A stretch of DNA of 64,000 bases from Curtobacterium sp. MR_MD2014 (GTDB lineage: Bacteria; Actinomycetota; Actinomycetes; Actinomycetales; Microbacteriaceae): NCBI RefSeq assembly GCF_000772085.1, contig NZ_CP009755.1:62001-126000 (forward strand). Direction: 5' to 3'. A program made the position numbers and the translations under genes. Numbering within the stretch: position 1 is the stretch's first letter; the number at the start of each line of letters is the position of its first letter. Positions 7,673 through 16,043 of the stretch are shown in pieces. The notes below the pieces were generated by a model. The model was not told the origin of the DNA. It did no database searches and saw only the letters and a list, made by a program, of their open reading frames with translations.

Positions 7673-8920
7673 TCAGCGCACGCGTCGGGCCGCGAGCGTC
7701 CCCGCGACGCCGAGCGTCAGCACCGCGACGAGCACGACGAGCAGCGGGGCCGTCCAGCTCCCGGTCGCGCCGTGCAGGGCCCCGGCGACGAGGGGTCCCG
7801 CCGAGCCGATCAGGTACCCGCCGCCCTGCACGAACGCGGACATCCGCCGGGCGTCGTCGTCGCTCGTGACGATCCGCACGACGATGATGAAGACGACCGT
7901 GATCCCGCCGCCCTGCGCCGCTCCGCCGAGCACCGACCAGAGCAGCCAGAGCTGCGGCGCGAACAGCAGCCCCAGGGGCATCGCGAGCCAGAGGAAGGCG
8001 ACGAGGGCGATGATCGCGCGGGGCGCCCAGCGGGTCGCGAGCACCGGGACGCCGAGCGCGCCGACCACCGCCAGGATCTGGAACACGGACGAACTCGCGC
8101 CCGAGGACTCCGCCGAGAAGCCGATCTCGTCGTGCAGCAGCGTCGGGATCCACGCGGTCAGGGCGTAGTACGAGAACGCCTGCCCGCCGAAGGCCAGCGT
8201 CAGCCCCCACGTGATCAGCCGGCGTGCGGGTCGGACGGGCTCCGACGCTGCCGGCACCGTGCGGATCGACCCGGTCTCGGTCAGGAGCTCGACCGGACCC
8301 GTCGCCACCACGGGCTCGACCCGGGACGGCCGGAGCCACGCCGCGCGCGCCCCGACCGCGTACGTCCACGCGGCCCCGGCGACGACGGCGAACACCGCCC
8401 ACACGGCGATGGCGACCGGCCACCCCCACGCGGCAGCGATCGGGGCGGTGCCGAGCGAGGTGATCATCGACCCGACGTTGAGCGCCGACGTGTACACACC
8501 GGTCACCAGCCCGACGCGCTCGGGCGAGGTGTCCCGTCGGATGACCACCGGGATCACGACGTTGCCGATCGTGATGCCGATGCCGATGATCGCGGTGCCG
8601 ACCAGGAGCGCCGCCGCCGACGGGGTCGACCGGACGACCGTGCCCGCGAGCACGATCACGAGCGCCAGCGACACCGCACGCTCCGGGTCGGCCTTCGCGA
8701 TCACCCAGCTGGCGAACGGTGTCGCCAGCGAGAAGCACAGGACCGGGATCGTCGTCAGGAGCCCGGCGATCGTCGCGGTCAGCCCGAGGTCCACGCGCAG
8801 GTCGCCGATGACCGGCGCCGGGGCCACGATCGGCCCGCGCAGGTTGAGGGCGATGAGGACGATCGCCGCCGGCAGCAGCCAGGCCGCACCGCGGAGTCCG
8901 CGACGGGCGACGGTGTTCAC
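7673..8920 (-). CDS. MFS transporter, CynX/NimT (cyanate permease-like) family
   Basis: A 415-residue protein with about twelve hydrophobic segments and a central loop near residue 200. The opening helix with LNLRGPIVAPAPVIGDLRVDLGLT is characteristic of the CynX/NimT/YeaN branch of the major facilitator superfamily, whose members export or import cyanate, 2-nitroimidazole and other small molecules. The substrate here is unknown. I use the GTG at 8920 because AGGGA lies 5 nt before it; the frame is open far upstream but runs antisense-like through the HAD gene. It begins 10 nt after the HAD gene's stop, so the two are an operon. Confidence 0.8.
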   Translation of the reverse strand: MNTVARRGLRGAAWLLPAAIVLIALNLRGPIVAPAPVIGDLRVDLGLTATIAGLLTTIPVLCFSLATPFASWVIAKADPERAVSLALVIVLAGTVVRSTPSAAALLVGTAIIGIGITIGNVVIPVVIRRDTSPERVGLVTGVYTSALNVGSMITSLGTAPIAAAWGWPVAIAVWAVFAVVAGAAWTYAVGARAAWLRPSRVEPVVATGPVELLTETGSIRTVPAASEPVRPARRLITWGLTLAFGGQAFSYYALTAWIPTLLHDEIGFSAESSGASSSVFQILAVVGALGVPVLATRWAPRAIIALVAFLWLAMPLGLLFAPQLWLLWSVLGGAAQGGGITVVFIIVVRIVTSDDDARRMSAFVQGGGYLIGSAGPLVAGALHGATGSWTAPLLVVLVAVLTLGVAGTLAARRVR

Positions 8921-8930
8921 CGGTCCCTGC

Positions 8931-9599
8931 TCACGCCGCCGCGTCCGGCAGCAGGATCGGCAGCAGGTCGAGCGGGGTGGCGGCACGGGCGACGGTGCCC
9001 TCGGCCTCGGCGGGGGAGCCGTAGCCCCACTCGGCGAAGACGACCGGCACGCCGTGCACGTGGGCGCCCTCGACGTCGTGCAGCCGGTCGCCGACGAGCA
9101 CCGGGCGGCTGACGTCGTGGCCGGCCGCCTCGAGTCGTCGCAGGGCCTCGGCGACGACGTCGGCCTTCGCGCTCCGGACCTCGTCGTCGCTCGCACCGGT
9201 GATGAAGTCGAAGTACCCGGTCAGGCCGTAGTGGTCGAGGATCACCGTGGCCGGTGTCTCGGGCTTGCTCGTCGCGGTGGACAGCGGCAGTCCGGCCTCG
9301 TGCAGGGTGCGGAGCACGACGTCCATGCCCGTGAACATCGCCGAGTCGAGAGCCCCGTGCGACAGGTAGTGCTCGCGGTACACGGCGAGCGTCCGCTCCG
9401 CACCGGCGTCGTCCATGCCCATCGCCGTCCGGAAGGTGTCCATGATCGGCGGGCCGACGAACGACATCAGCGTCGCGTGGTCCGGCACGGGCACGCCGAC
9501 CGTGCGGAAGGTGTGCGTCATGCTCTCGAGGATCCCCGGGGCGGAGTCGCTGATGGTCCCGTCGAGGTCGAACAGGATGGCGGAGTAGGGGCGCGTCAT
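8931..9599 (-). CDS. HAD family phosphatase (phosphoglycolate phosphatase-like)
   Basis: A 222-residue HAD hydrolase. Motif I is FDLDGTISDS (residues ~10-19), motif II lies in the STATSKPE region, the lysine is in RSAKADVVAEALRRL, and motif III is VLVGDRLHDVEGA. A helical cap domain lies between motifs I and II. The nucleophile Asp and acid Asp (DxD) are intact, so it should be an active phosphatase on a small phosphometabolite, possibly phosphoglycolate or a nucleotide. The ATG at 9599 has TAGGCT 9 nt upstream. The transporter gene follows directly. Confidence 0.85.
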   Translation of the reverse strand: MTRPYSAILFDLDGTISDSAPGILESMTHTFRTVGVPVPDHATLMSFVGPPIMDTFRTAMGMDDAGAERTLAVYREHYLSHGALDSAMFTGMDVVLRTLHEAGLPLSTATSKPETPATVILDHYGLTGYFDFITGASDDEVRSAKADVVAEALRRLEAAGHDVSRPVLVGDRLHDVEGAHVHGVPVVFAEWGYGSPAEAEGTVARAATPLDLLPILLPDAAA

Positions 9600-9695
9600 G
9601 TCCTGACCAGCCTAGTCGCGGCGGTGGGGCCGGCCACGGGGCGGGCCGGTGGGCGCGCAGGGCGGTGGGGCGAGCCTCCCGGCTCGGTGCCGGTC

Positions 9696-9737
9696 CTGCG
9701 ACATCGCACGCGTCGATCGACGGGTGCGGTGTCGCAG
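9696..9737. repeat. 42-nt near-perfect inverted repeat after nucS
   Basis: Arms 9696-9716 and 9717-9737 pair at 19 of 21 positions, with no separate loop (centre CGTCGATCGACG). The mismatches are at the 9th and 15th bases of the left arm; one could be a G-U pair in RNA. It lies 28 nt beyond the nucS stop and about 100 nt upstream of the HAD start, both leftward, so a role as nucS terminator is plausible. A smaller hairpin, CGAGCC-TCCC-GGCTCG, is just to its left near 9671. Confidence 0.55.
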
Positions 9738-9765
9738 AACGCGTGCCGAGCGCGCCACGCGACCG

Positions 9766-10461
9766 TCAGAACAGGCGGGTGTGCCCGCCCTCGATGCCGC
9801 GCATCGCGTCGTAGTCGAGCACGAGGACGCGGATGCCGCGGTCCTCGGCGAGCGTGCGTGCCTGCGGTGCGACCGTCTGCGCGGCCAGGACGCCCTGCAC
9901 CGGCCGCAGGTGCGGGTCGCGGTTCATGAGCTCGAGGTACCGCGTGAGCTGCTCGACGGCGTCGATGTTGGCGTTGCGCTTCATCTCGACCGCGACGCTC
10001 GCGCCCGCGTCGTCGCGCGCCAGGATGTCGACCGGACCGATCGCCGTCATGTACTCACGTCGGACGAGCGTGTGCCCGTCGCCGAGGAGCTCGATCTGCT
10101 CGGCGAGGAGCTGCTGCAGGTGCGCCTCGACGCCGTCCTTCACCAGACCGGGGTCGACGCCGAGGTCGTGGCTCTCGTCCGCGACGACCTCGTACAGGCT
10201 GACGATGAGCTTGTCCTGCGTCTTCTTCTGCGTGACGGTCCAGACCTGGGTGATGCCGGCGCTCGCCTGCTCCTCGTCGGGCTCGGTCATCTCGATCGAG
10301 CACGGCGGGCTCATCCAGTTCAGCGGCTTGTAGCTGCCGCCGTCCGAGTGGACGAGCAGCGAGCCGTCCGCCTTGAGCATGAGCAGACGGGTCGCGAGCG
10401 GCAGGTGGGCCGACAGGCGTCCGGCGTAGTCGACGGAGCAGCGGGCGATGACGAGACGCAC
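9766..10461 (-). CDS. nucS: Mismatch-specific endonuclease NucS
   Basis: A 231-residue protein with the invariant NucS opening [20 protein letters not shown] and a RecB-like nuclease domain. The latter shows [36 protein letters not shown], with the catalytic D...ExK acids and lysine. NucS is the EndoMS-type enzyme that replaces MutS/MutL mismatch repair in most actinobacteria and cuts both strands at mismatches. The C-terminal GGHTRLF is the known beta-clamp-binding tail type (inference). The start is the GTG at 10461, 6 nt after TAGGAT, which itself overlaps the stop of the upstream transporter gene. Confidence 0.95.
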   Translation of the reverse strand: MRLVIARCSVDYAGRLSAHLPLATRLLMLKADGSLLVHSDGGSYKPLNWMSPPCSIEMTEPDEEQASAGITQVWTVTQKKTQDKLIVSLYEVVADESHDLGVDPGLVKDGVEAHLQQLLAEQIELLGDGHTLVRREYMTAIGPVDILARDDAGASVAVEMKRNANIDAVEQLTRYLELMNRDPHLRPVQGVLAAQTVAPQARTLAEDRGIRVLVLDYDAMRGIEGGHTRLF

Positions 10462-10470
10462 CCGGCGATC

Positions 10471-11862
10471 CTAACGGTCGGCGCGCGTCCCACCGGACGC
10501 GGCGGGGTCCGCCACCGTGTCGTCCGTCCCGTGGTGCGTGCGGTCGGTCTGGAGGCGCGGCTCGCCCCCGCCGGGCTGCGCCGCGTCCGGCTGCTGGTCG
10601 CGTGCCGCCCCGTGGCCACCGTCGTCGCGTCCGCGCCGCTTCCGCAGCGTCTCGGCCGCCGCGCCGGTCTCGCGCGCCGCTCCCGATGCCAGGCCGGCGG
10701 CGATGATGAACACGAACACCACGAGCAGCGCGCCGAGCAGGCCGATGTGCTCGCCGAGGAAGCCGATCAGCGGCGGACCGGCGAGGAACGCCACGTAGCC
10801 GATCGTCGCCACGGCGCTGACCTTGAGCGCTGCCGAGCGGGGGTCGTCGGCGGCGGCGGACATGCCCATCGGGAAGCCGAGGCTCGCACCGAGGCCCCAG
10901 AGGACGACACCGACGATCGCGATCGGGATCACGTCCACGAAGATGAGCAGCCCGAGGCCGACCACGGCGACGGCGGCGCTCACGCGGAGCACGGGCACCC
11001 GGCCGAACCGGTCGATGAGCGGGCTGCCCGCGATGCGTCCGGCGGTCATCGCGGCGAGGAACACCGTGAGCACGGCGGAGCCGGCGGCGTTGTCGAGCCC
11101 GTGCCCGTCGATCATGGCGAGGGGCAGCCAGTCGTTGGCGGAGCCCTCGGCCAGCGCCATGCCGAGCACGATCACACCGATGAGGAGCGTCGACGGCTGT
11201 GCCCAGACCTGCCAGCGCGTGAGCTGCACCGGGGTCGGGCTGGTCGCGGTGGACTCGTGCTCCTCGTACCGGTGCTCGTCCCCGAAGCGCGACGCCGCCG
11301 CGAGCATGACCAGGCAGACCACGACGCCGAGCACCGCGAAGTGCAGCACGACGGGGACGTCGAGCGCCTCGGTCAGGGCGCCCAGCCCGGCACCGGCGAG
11401 CGTGCCGACGCTGAACGCGGCGTGGAAGAGCGGCATGATCGTGCGACCACCGGCCTTCTCGGCGGCGGCGCCGGAGACGTTCATCGACACGTCGACCAGG
11501 CCGTTGCCGAAGCCGAACGCGATGAGACCGATCCAGATCGCGGCGAAGCCCCAGCCGGCGGTGACGGCGACGCCCGCGAAGACGAGGCCGACCGCCAGGC
11601 AGACCGAGGCCACCTGCACGCCCCGACGGGCGCCGACCTTTGCGACGATGTGGCCGGCGAAGGTCAGGCCGCCGATCGAGCCGACCGCCATGCCGAGCAC
11701 GAGCAGGCCCATCTCGAAGGTGGTGGCACCGAGGGAGTCGCGCACGCTGGGGATGCGGCCGAGCCAGGTGGCGATGGCCAGACCGGACAGCGTGAAGGCC
11801 ACGAAGACCGCGATGATCCAGGTGCGGGTCGTCGGGGCGGATCGGGTGGACGTCGTCGTCAT
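10471..11862 (-). CDS. MFS transporter under LacI-type control
   Basis: A 463-residue protein with about twelve hydrophobic helices. It has the MFS loop-2/3 region HIVAKVGARRGVQVAS, a mid segment VDVSMNVSGAAAEKAGGRTIMPLFHAAFSVGTLAGA typical of the fucose/sugar-permease-like YbjJ group, and a hydrophilic C-terminal tail rich in Gln, Asp and Gly from about residue 405. Its ATG (11862) faces the LacI regulator (11986) across a 20-bp perfect palindrome, so it is very probably the regulator's target. A sugar or sugar-like substrate is inferred from that pairing, not from a substrate motif. Confidence 0.8.
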   Translation of the reverse strand: MTTTSTRSAPTTRTWIIAVFVAFTLSGLAIATWLGRIPSVRDSLGATTFEMGLLVLGMAVGSIGGLTFAGHIVAKVGARRGVQVASVCLAVGLVFAGVAVTAGWGFAAIWIGLIAFGFGNGLVDVSMNVSGAAAEKAGGRTIMPLFHAAFSVGTLAGAGLGALTEALDVPVVLHFAVLGVVVCLVMLAAASRFGDEHRYEEHESTATSPTPVQLTRWQVWAQPSTLLIGVIVLGMALAEGSANDWLPLAMIDGHGLDNAAGSAVLTVFLAAMTAGRIAGSPLIDRFGRVPVLRVSAAVAVVGLGLLIFVDVIPIAIVGVVLWGLGASLGFPMGMSAAADDPRSAALKVSAVATIGYVAFLAGPPLIGFLGEHIGLLGALLVVFVFIIAAGLASGAARETGAAAETLRKRRGRDDGGHGAARDQQPDAAQPGGGEPRLQTDRTHHGTDDTVADPAASGGTRADR

Positions 11863-11940
11863 GCGGAGCTTCCGGTCTCGTGCTGGTCGTGGCGGTCGCC
11901 GTTCGGGGGATTCCTGGTCGGATGTCCGCCTCCGGCTGTC

Positions 11941-11960
11941 CGGTCGAATCGATTCGACCG
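11941..11960. promoter_or_regulatory. 20-bp perfect palindrome, likely LacI-family operator
   Basis: CGGTCGAATCGATTCGACCG reads the same on both strands. It lies midway between the divergent MFS and lacI-type genes and has the central CG and length usual for LacI-family operators. It ends 11 nt before the TACGCT hexamer (11972-11977) placed 8 nt before the regulator's ATG, so a bound repressor would block the regulator's own promoter as well as the transporter's. Confidence 0.8.
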
Positions 11961-11985
11961 GTTCGTGTGACTACGCTAACGGGCG

Positions 11986-13140
11986 ATGGACCACCCGGCA
12001 ACAGCACCCGGCGCGTCCGGGGCGACGAACCCCCGCGACCACGCCGACGGTCCCGTGCGCCGTGGGCCCAGACCGACGCTCGCCGCGGTCGCCCGTGCAG
12101 CGGGGGTCGCACCGTCGACCGCCTCCCTCGCCTTCAGCGGTGCCGGCCCGGTGTCCGAGGACGCGAGGGCCCGGGTGCTCGCCGCCGCTGCCGAGCTCGG
12201 CTACGGGGGCCCGGACCCGCGGGCGCGCTCGCTCCGCCGGGGCCGGTCCGGGGTGATCGGCGTCGTGATGGACGAGCGGCTGAGCGATGCGTTCCGCGAC
12301 CCGGTCAACGTCCTGACGCTCGACGGCATCGCCGAGGTCGCGGGCGAGGCGGGCGCCTCCCTGCTCCTCGTGCGCAGCCCCCTCGACGACGAGCACGGCG
12401 CCGGGCCGATCGTCGACGCCCCGATGGACGCCGTCGTCCTGGTCGGGTGCAACGTGCGGATCGACCCCGCGGTCGCCGTGCTCCGCCGACGACAGATCCC
12501 CGTCGTCGCGATCGAGGCCGACGACATCGAGGGCGCGGTCCCCGTCCAGCTCGACAACCGCGAGGCCTCCGGTCGTGCCGCCGACTACCTGCGCGAGCTC
12601 GGCCACACCGCGGTCACCGTCGTCACCCTCCCGCTCGACGCCGAGCGCCGCCGCGGCCCCGTCGACGCAGCGCGCGAGGCGGAGGGGGTCGCCCACACCA
12701 CCCTGGAGCGTCTCCGTGGTGTGCGCGGCGTCTACCCCGACGCCGTCGCGGTCGAGGCCGCCGCCAGCTCCGTCGAGGAGGGCCGGATCGCCGGACAGTC
12801 ACTGTTCACCGGCGACGGACCGGTCCCGAGCGCGGTGATCGCGCAGAGCGACCTGCTCGCCGTCGGGGTCGTCTCGGCAGCGCTCGACGCGGGACTCCGG
12901 GTGCCCGAGGACGTCAGCGTCGTCGGCTTCGACGGCATCACGGTCGACGACAGCCTGCTCCACCGCTCGCCGATCCGGCAGCTCACGACGCTGGTGCAGC
13001 CGTTCGAGCAGAAGGGTCGGGCCGCCGCACGCGCCGCGCTCGCGATGCTCGAGGGCGACGAGCCGCAGCCGGCGGCCTTCCGGTCGGAGCTGCGCGTGGG
13101 CGACACGACGGGGCCGGTGCGCCGGGCGGTCGGCGACTGA
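11986..13140 (+). CDS. LacI family transcriptional regulator
   Basis: A 384-residue repressor. The helix-turn-helix and hinge are TLAAVARAAGVAPSTASLAFSGAGPVSEDARARVLAAAAELGYGGPDPRARSLRRG (residues ~31-85), followed by a periplasmic-binding-protein-like sensor domain ending in the usual VSVVGFDGITVDDSLL and QPFEQKGRAAARAALAML. The HTH second helix reads STASLAF where most members have TVSxxL. The ATG at 11986 lies 8 nt after TACGCT, consistent with a leaderless transcript. The palindrome at 11941-11960 is its probable site, and the divergent MFS gene its target. Confidence 0.9.
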   Translation: MDHPATAPGASGATNPRDHADGPVRRGPRPTLAAVARAAGVAPSTASLAFSGAGPVSEDARARVLAAAAELGYGGPDPRARSLRRGRSGVIGVVMDERLSDAFRDPVNVLTLDGIAEVAGEAGASLLLVRSPLDDEHGAGPIVDAPMDAVVLVGCNVRIDPAVAVLRRRQIPVVAIEADDIEGAVPVQLDNREASGRAADYLRELGHTAVTVVTLPLDAERRRGPVDAAREAEGVAHTTLERLRGVRGVYPDAVAVEAAASSVEEGRIAGQSLFTGDGPVPSAVIAQSDLLAVGVVSAALDAGLRVPEDVSVVGFDGITVDDSLLHRSPIRQLTTLVQPFEQKGRAAARAALAMLEGDEPQPAAFRSELRVGDTTGPVRRAVGD

Positions 13141-13186
13141 GCGCCCGGGTCCGCGACCCGCGCGCCTCCTGCCGGAGCGCTGGGGG

Positions 13187-13582
13187 CTAGGCGCCCGAGG
13201 TGCCGCTGGTGGCGATGCCCGCTGCGCCGATGCCGATCACGAAGATGACGAGCAGCGCCCACCCCACGACGAAGAGCCCGTTCAGGATCAGACCGGTGAC
13301 CGCCATCCCGCGACCGGCGGGTTCCTTCCGGAGGCCGACGATGCCGAGGACGAACCCGACCAGCGGCACGAGGAAGGTGAACCCCAGGACGATCGACACC
13401 AGGCCGAGCACCATGCTCGCGATGCTCAGACCACGCGGCGGAGCGGGCTGGTAGCCGACCGTCACGTGCGTCGGCTGCCCGTACTGCGGCGCCGGCGCGT
13501 ACTGCGGCTGCTGCGGCTGCTGCGCGTACTGCGGCTGGTGGTGGCCCTGGTTCCCCTGGCCCGGGTACTGGTCGTCACTCAT
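13187..13582 (-). CDS. DUF4190 domain membrane protein
   Basis: A 131-residue protein. Its first ~50 residues are Gln/Tyr/Pro-rich (repeats of PQYA and QQPQ). A DUF4190 domain with two transmembrane helices follows (SIASMVLGLVSIVLGF and the ILNGLFVVGWALLVIF region), with the conserved GIVGLRKEPAGRGMAVTGLILN between them. Such proteins are common and uncharacterised in actinobacteria. A GAGGGGGAA ribosome binding site precedes the ATG at 13582. The low-complexity head suggests protein-protein contact. Confidence 0.85.
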   Translation of the reverse strand: MSDDQYPGQGNQGHHQPQYAQQPQQPQYAPAPQYGQPTHVTVGYQPAPPRGLSIASMVLGLVSIVLGFTFLVPLVGFVLGIVGLRKEPAGRGMAVTGLILNGLFVVGWALLVIFVIGIGAAGIATSGTSGA

Positions 13583-13732
13583 CGGTTCCCCCTCGTCGAG
13601 TCCGCTGTCGCGTGCCCCAACGGTAGCTGATGGCAGGGCGCGCCCCAGGCTGGGTGCCGGTTGGGGGTTTCCTCAGCGCCGCGGGCCCCTGCCACCGACT
13701 GCTCACGAGGAGCGCTCCCTACGCTCCGTCAC

Positions 13733-14812
13733 GTGCAGCCGATCGATCGTTCCCGGGACCTGGTGTGGCTCGTCGTGGTCCTGGTGGTCGTGTTCGTCTC
13801 GGTCGCGCTCACCGTCGTCGTCGTGCGATCGGTGGGGTCGTCCGACCAGGCGACTGCTGCTCCGGCACCGAGCGCGACGCTGATCGCGCCGCAGCGCACC
13901 CGCAGTGTGCCGACGAGTTCCCGCGGCATCCCCGCCACGGAGCGCCCGACGTCGCACGAACCGTCGAGCGTCGACCTCGCGACGACGTGGACCCCGCCCG
14001 CCGACCTCCCGCAGCAGGGGCGCCTGCTGCACGTCGCCATCCCGGGCACCCGGTCGCACTTCGTCGCGCGGGACGCCCTGCTCTGGCTCCCACCGGCGGC
14101 ACTGGTCGCCGATCCGCCGCCACTCCCCGTCACCGTCCTCATGTCGGGGCAGTCACGGGGCGCCGGCCCCGACGACGTCGAGACCGGCGGGCACATCGCA
14201 CACACCATGGATGCGATCGCCGGCCTGCACCGCGGCCTCGCGCCGATCGTCGTCGTGCCCGATCAGCTCGGTCCGCGATCGGGCAACCCGATGTGCGTCG
14301 ACGGGCCGCTCGGCAACAGCCGGACGTACCTCGAGCAGGACGTCCCCGCGTGGATCACGAGTCACCTGCGCGTCCAGACCGGGGCCACGGCGTGGACCGT
14401 CGGCGGATTCTCGCAGGGCGGTACCTGCGCGATCCAGCTCGGGGCGGGCGATCCACAGCGCTTCGGCAACGTGATCGACGTCTCCGGTGAGCTCGGCCCG
14501 ACCGAGCTGACCCGCGCCGAGACCCTGCACGGGTTCGGCGGCAGCGTCGCGGCCTGGCGTGCGGCGCAACCGATCGCGGTGATGGCCCAGCACGGCCCCT
14601 ACACGGGTACGTCCGCGTTCTTCACCGCTGCGCAGCTGGACCGGCACTACGGTCCGGCGATGCCCGTGGTCGCCGCGCACGCTGCTGCGGCGGGCATGCA
14701 CGTGACGCGGTGGGTCGTGCCGGGAGGCGGGCACGACTGGGCGATGGCACGCGCGGCCATCGCTGCCGGGATGGCGTGGCTGGAGCCGCACGTGGGACTC
14801 GCGGCGTCCTGA
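13733..14812 (+). CDS. Secreted/membrane-anchored putative esterase, paralog of the 3070-4371 gene product
   Basis: A 359-residue protein with one N-terminal membrane helix (LVWLVVVLVVVFVSVALTVVVV), then an extracytoplasmic PF00756-type hydrolase domain. The nucleophile elbow is GGFSQGGTCAIQLGAG and the histidine is in VPGGGHDWAMA. The block GNPMCVDGPLGNSRTYLEQDVPAW is shared with the 433-residue esterase, which has a four-helix rather than single-helix anchor. The GTG at 13733 is preferred: TACGCT ends 7 nt before it, and the longer upstream reading adds a charged non-conserved leader. An envelope substrate is likely but unidentified. Confidence 0.75.
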   Translation: MQPIDRSRDLVWLVVVLVVVFVSVALTVVVVRSVGSSDQATAAPAPSATLIAPQRTRSVPTSSRGIPATERPTSHEPSSVDLATTWTPPADLPQQGRLLHVAIPGTRSHFVARDALLWLPPAALVADPPPLPVTVLMSGQSRGAGPDDVETGGHIAHTMDAIAGLHRGLAPIVVVPDQLGPRSGNPMCVDGPLGNSRTYLEQDVPAWITSHLRVQTGATAWTVGGFSQGGTCAIQLGAGDPQRFGNVIDVSGELGPTELTRAETLHGFGGSVAAWRAAQPIAVMAQHGPYTGTSAFFTAAQLDRHYGPAMPVVAAHAAAAGMHVTRWVVPGGGHDWAMARAAIAAGMAWLEPHVGLAAS

Positions 14813-14851
14813 CGGCTCGCTCGCCACTCGAGGGCTCCGGCCGCCGGTCCC

Positions 14852-16000
14852 TCAGGAGTACTCGGAACGGATGAAGGCGGCGAACCCGGGGATCGTGAAC
14901 TGGAGCATCCCCCGGTCGGCTGGTTGCACGAGTCCCTTGTCGATGAGCCGCGCCCGCGGCGTGGAGAGCTGGTTCGTCCCGGTCCCCAGCGCCTCCGCGA
15001 TCGACGCCCGCGAAGTCGGACCGTCGCCGAGCCGTGCCATCGCCGTCAGCAGACGCCGTTCCGAGGTCGAGCACGCCGACCACCTCGCCCGGAAGAGCGC
15101 CTCCAGGTCGGCCTGCATGGAACGGTGTCCGGTCTCGACCGAACCGACGTCGATCACCGCTCCCGGATCGGGCCGCCCTGCAGCCGCCCACGCGGAGTCG
15201 GCGATGAGCTGGACGGAGTACGGGTAGCCCTGCGCGATCGACAACGCGCGGTCGACGGCTTCCGGCGTCCACTGCACTCCGAGGAGGCGAGCCGGTCCGA
15301 CCAGTGCGATCTCCTCGGCATCACGATGCAGGGGGCCGAGCGGTCGGTACGCGAGGCGTTCGCTGAAGGTGACGATCTCGGCGATGGTCTCCGGCGCGTT
15401 CGGCAGTCCAGCGGCGAAGACCGCGGCGGGGACGTCCGTACCCTCCGCCTGGAGGTGTTGCCAGGCGTAGACCAGCGTGCGGAGGCCTGCCGCGTCCGCT
15501 GACTGGATCTCGTCGACGAAGATGACGAGCGGCCGCTCCGTCGTGGCGGCGCGGATGACGTCCTCGAGGCCGCGGGCGCCCGCACGAGCGCGCTCGTCGT
15601 CCGGAGCCGTCGAGCGGAAGGTCCCCGTCGCGGTGGCGATGCCCGGCACCCCGAGCGAGAGCCGGAGTGACTCGACCTTCTCGCGGAGAGCCCTGCCGTG
15701 CGGGGCGCCGGCAGCCCCGACGGTCCGCCGCAACTCGTCGAGGATCTGCTCGACGAGCCCTTGCGGTTCACCTGCCGTCACCCACACGGTGGCCGCGCCG
15801 CGCGCAGAAGCCCGGCGTTGGTACTCGCGGAGCAGTGATGTCTTCCCGAAGCCTCGCGCGGCGTGGTCCACCCGGATCCGACCCACCAGACGGTGGAGGT
15901 CGACCAGGACTGACAGGCGCTCGTCCAGATCGGCGAGTTGGAGGGCGCGCCCGGGAACGGCGCGGGCGATCTCACCCGGTGTGTAGGGGCTCGGCTGCAT
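14852..16000 (-). CDS. AAA family ATPase with C-terminal winged-helix-like region
   Basis: A 382-residue P-loop ATPase of the Orc1/Cdc6-like or AAA_16 group. It begins NPYTPG-like (SPYTPGEIARAVPGRALQLADLDERL). Walker A is RGFGKTSLL (residues ~49-57) with the first glycine of the canonical loop missing, and Walker B is PLVIFVDEIQSAD (157-169). The last ~60 residues (TSRASIAEALGTGTNQLSTPRARLIDKGLVQP) look like a winged helix. It may be a DNA- or protein-remodelling ATPase; no partner gene is adjacent. Its ATG (16000) is 16 nt from a 24-bp perfect palindrome, suggesting tight control, perhaps by itself. Confidence 0.7.
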   Translation of the reverse strand: MQPSPYTPGEIARAVPGRALQLADLDERLSVLVDLHRLVGRIRVDHAARGFGKTSLLREYQRRASARGAATVWVTAGEPQGLVEQILDELRRTVGAAGAPHGRALREKVESLRLSLGVPGIATATGTFRSTAPDDERARAGARGLEDVIRAATTERPLVIFVDEIQSADAAGLRTLVYAWQHLQAEGTDVPAAVFAAGLPNAPETIAEIVTFSERLAYRPLGPLHRDAEEIALVGPARLLGVQWTPEAVDRALSIAQGYPYSVQLIADSAWAAAGRPDPGAVIDVGSVETGHRSMQADLEALFRARWSACSTSERRLLTAMARLGDGPTSRASIAEALGTGTNQLSTPRARLIDKGLVQPADRGMLQFTIPGFAAFIRSEYS

Positions 16001-16016
16001 GGGCCTCCGATGATCT

Positions 16017-16040
16017 GTTATGAAAGACGTCTTTCATAAC
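16017..16040. promoter_or_regulatory. 24-bp perfect palindrome at the AAA ATPase promoter
   Basis: The half GTTATGAAAGAC is followed exactly by its reverse complement. It is A+T-rich in a very G+C-rich background and sits 16 nt upstream of the ATPase ATG (16000) and 3 nt past the end of the flippase gene (16044). Its length and position fit an operator overlapping the promoter. The binding protein is unknown. Confidence 0.7.
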
Positions 16041-16043
16041 AAT

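Noticed and set aside
7430..7680. Ala/Gly-rich reading frames in the GCTGC and GCGCCG repeats
   Set aside because: Simple-sequence repeats in a convergent gap with no domain, start signal or conserved protein.
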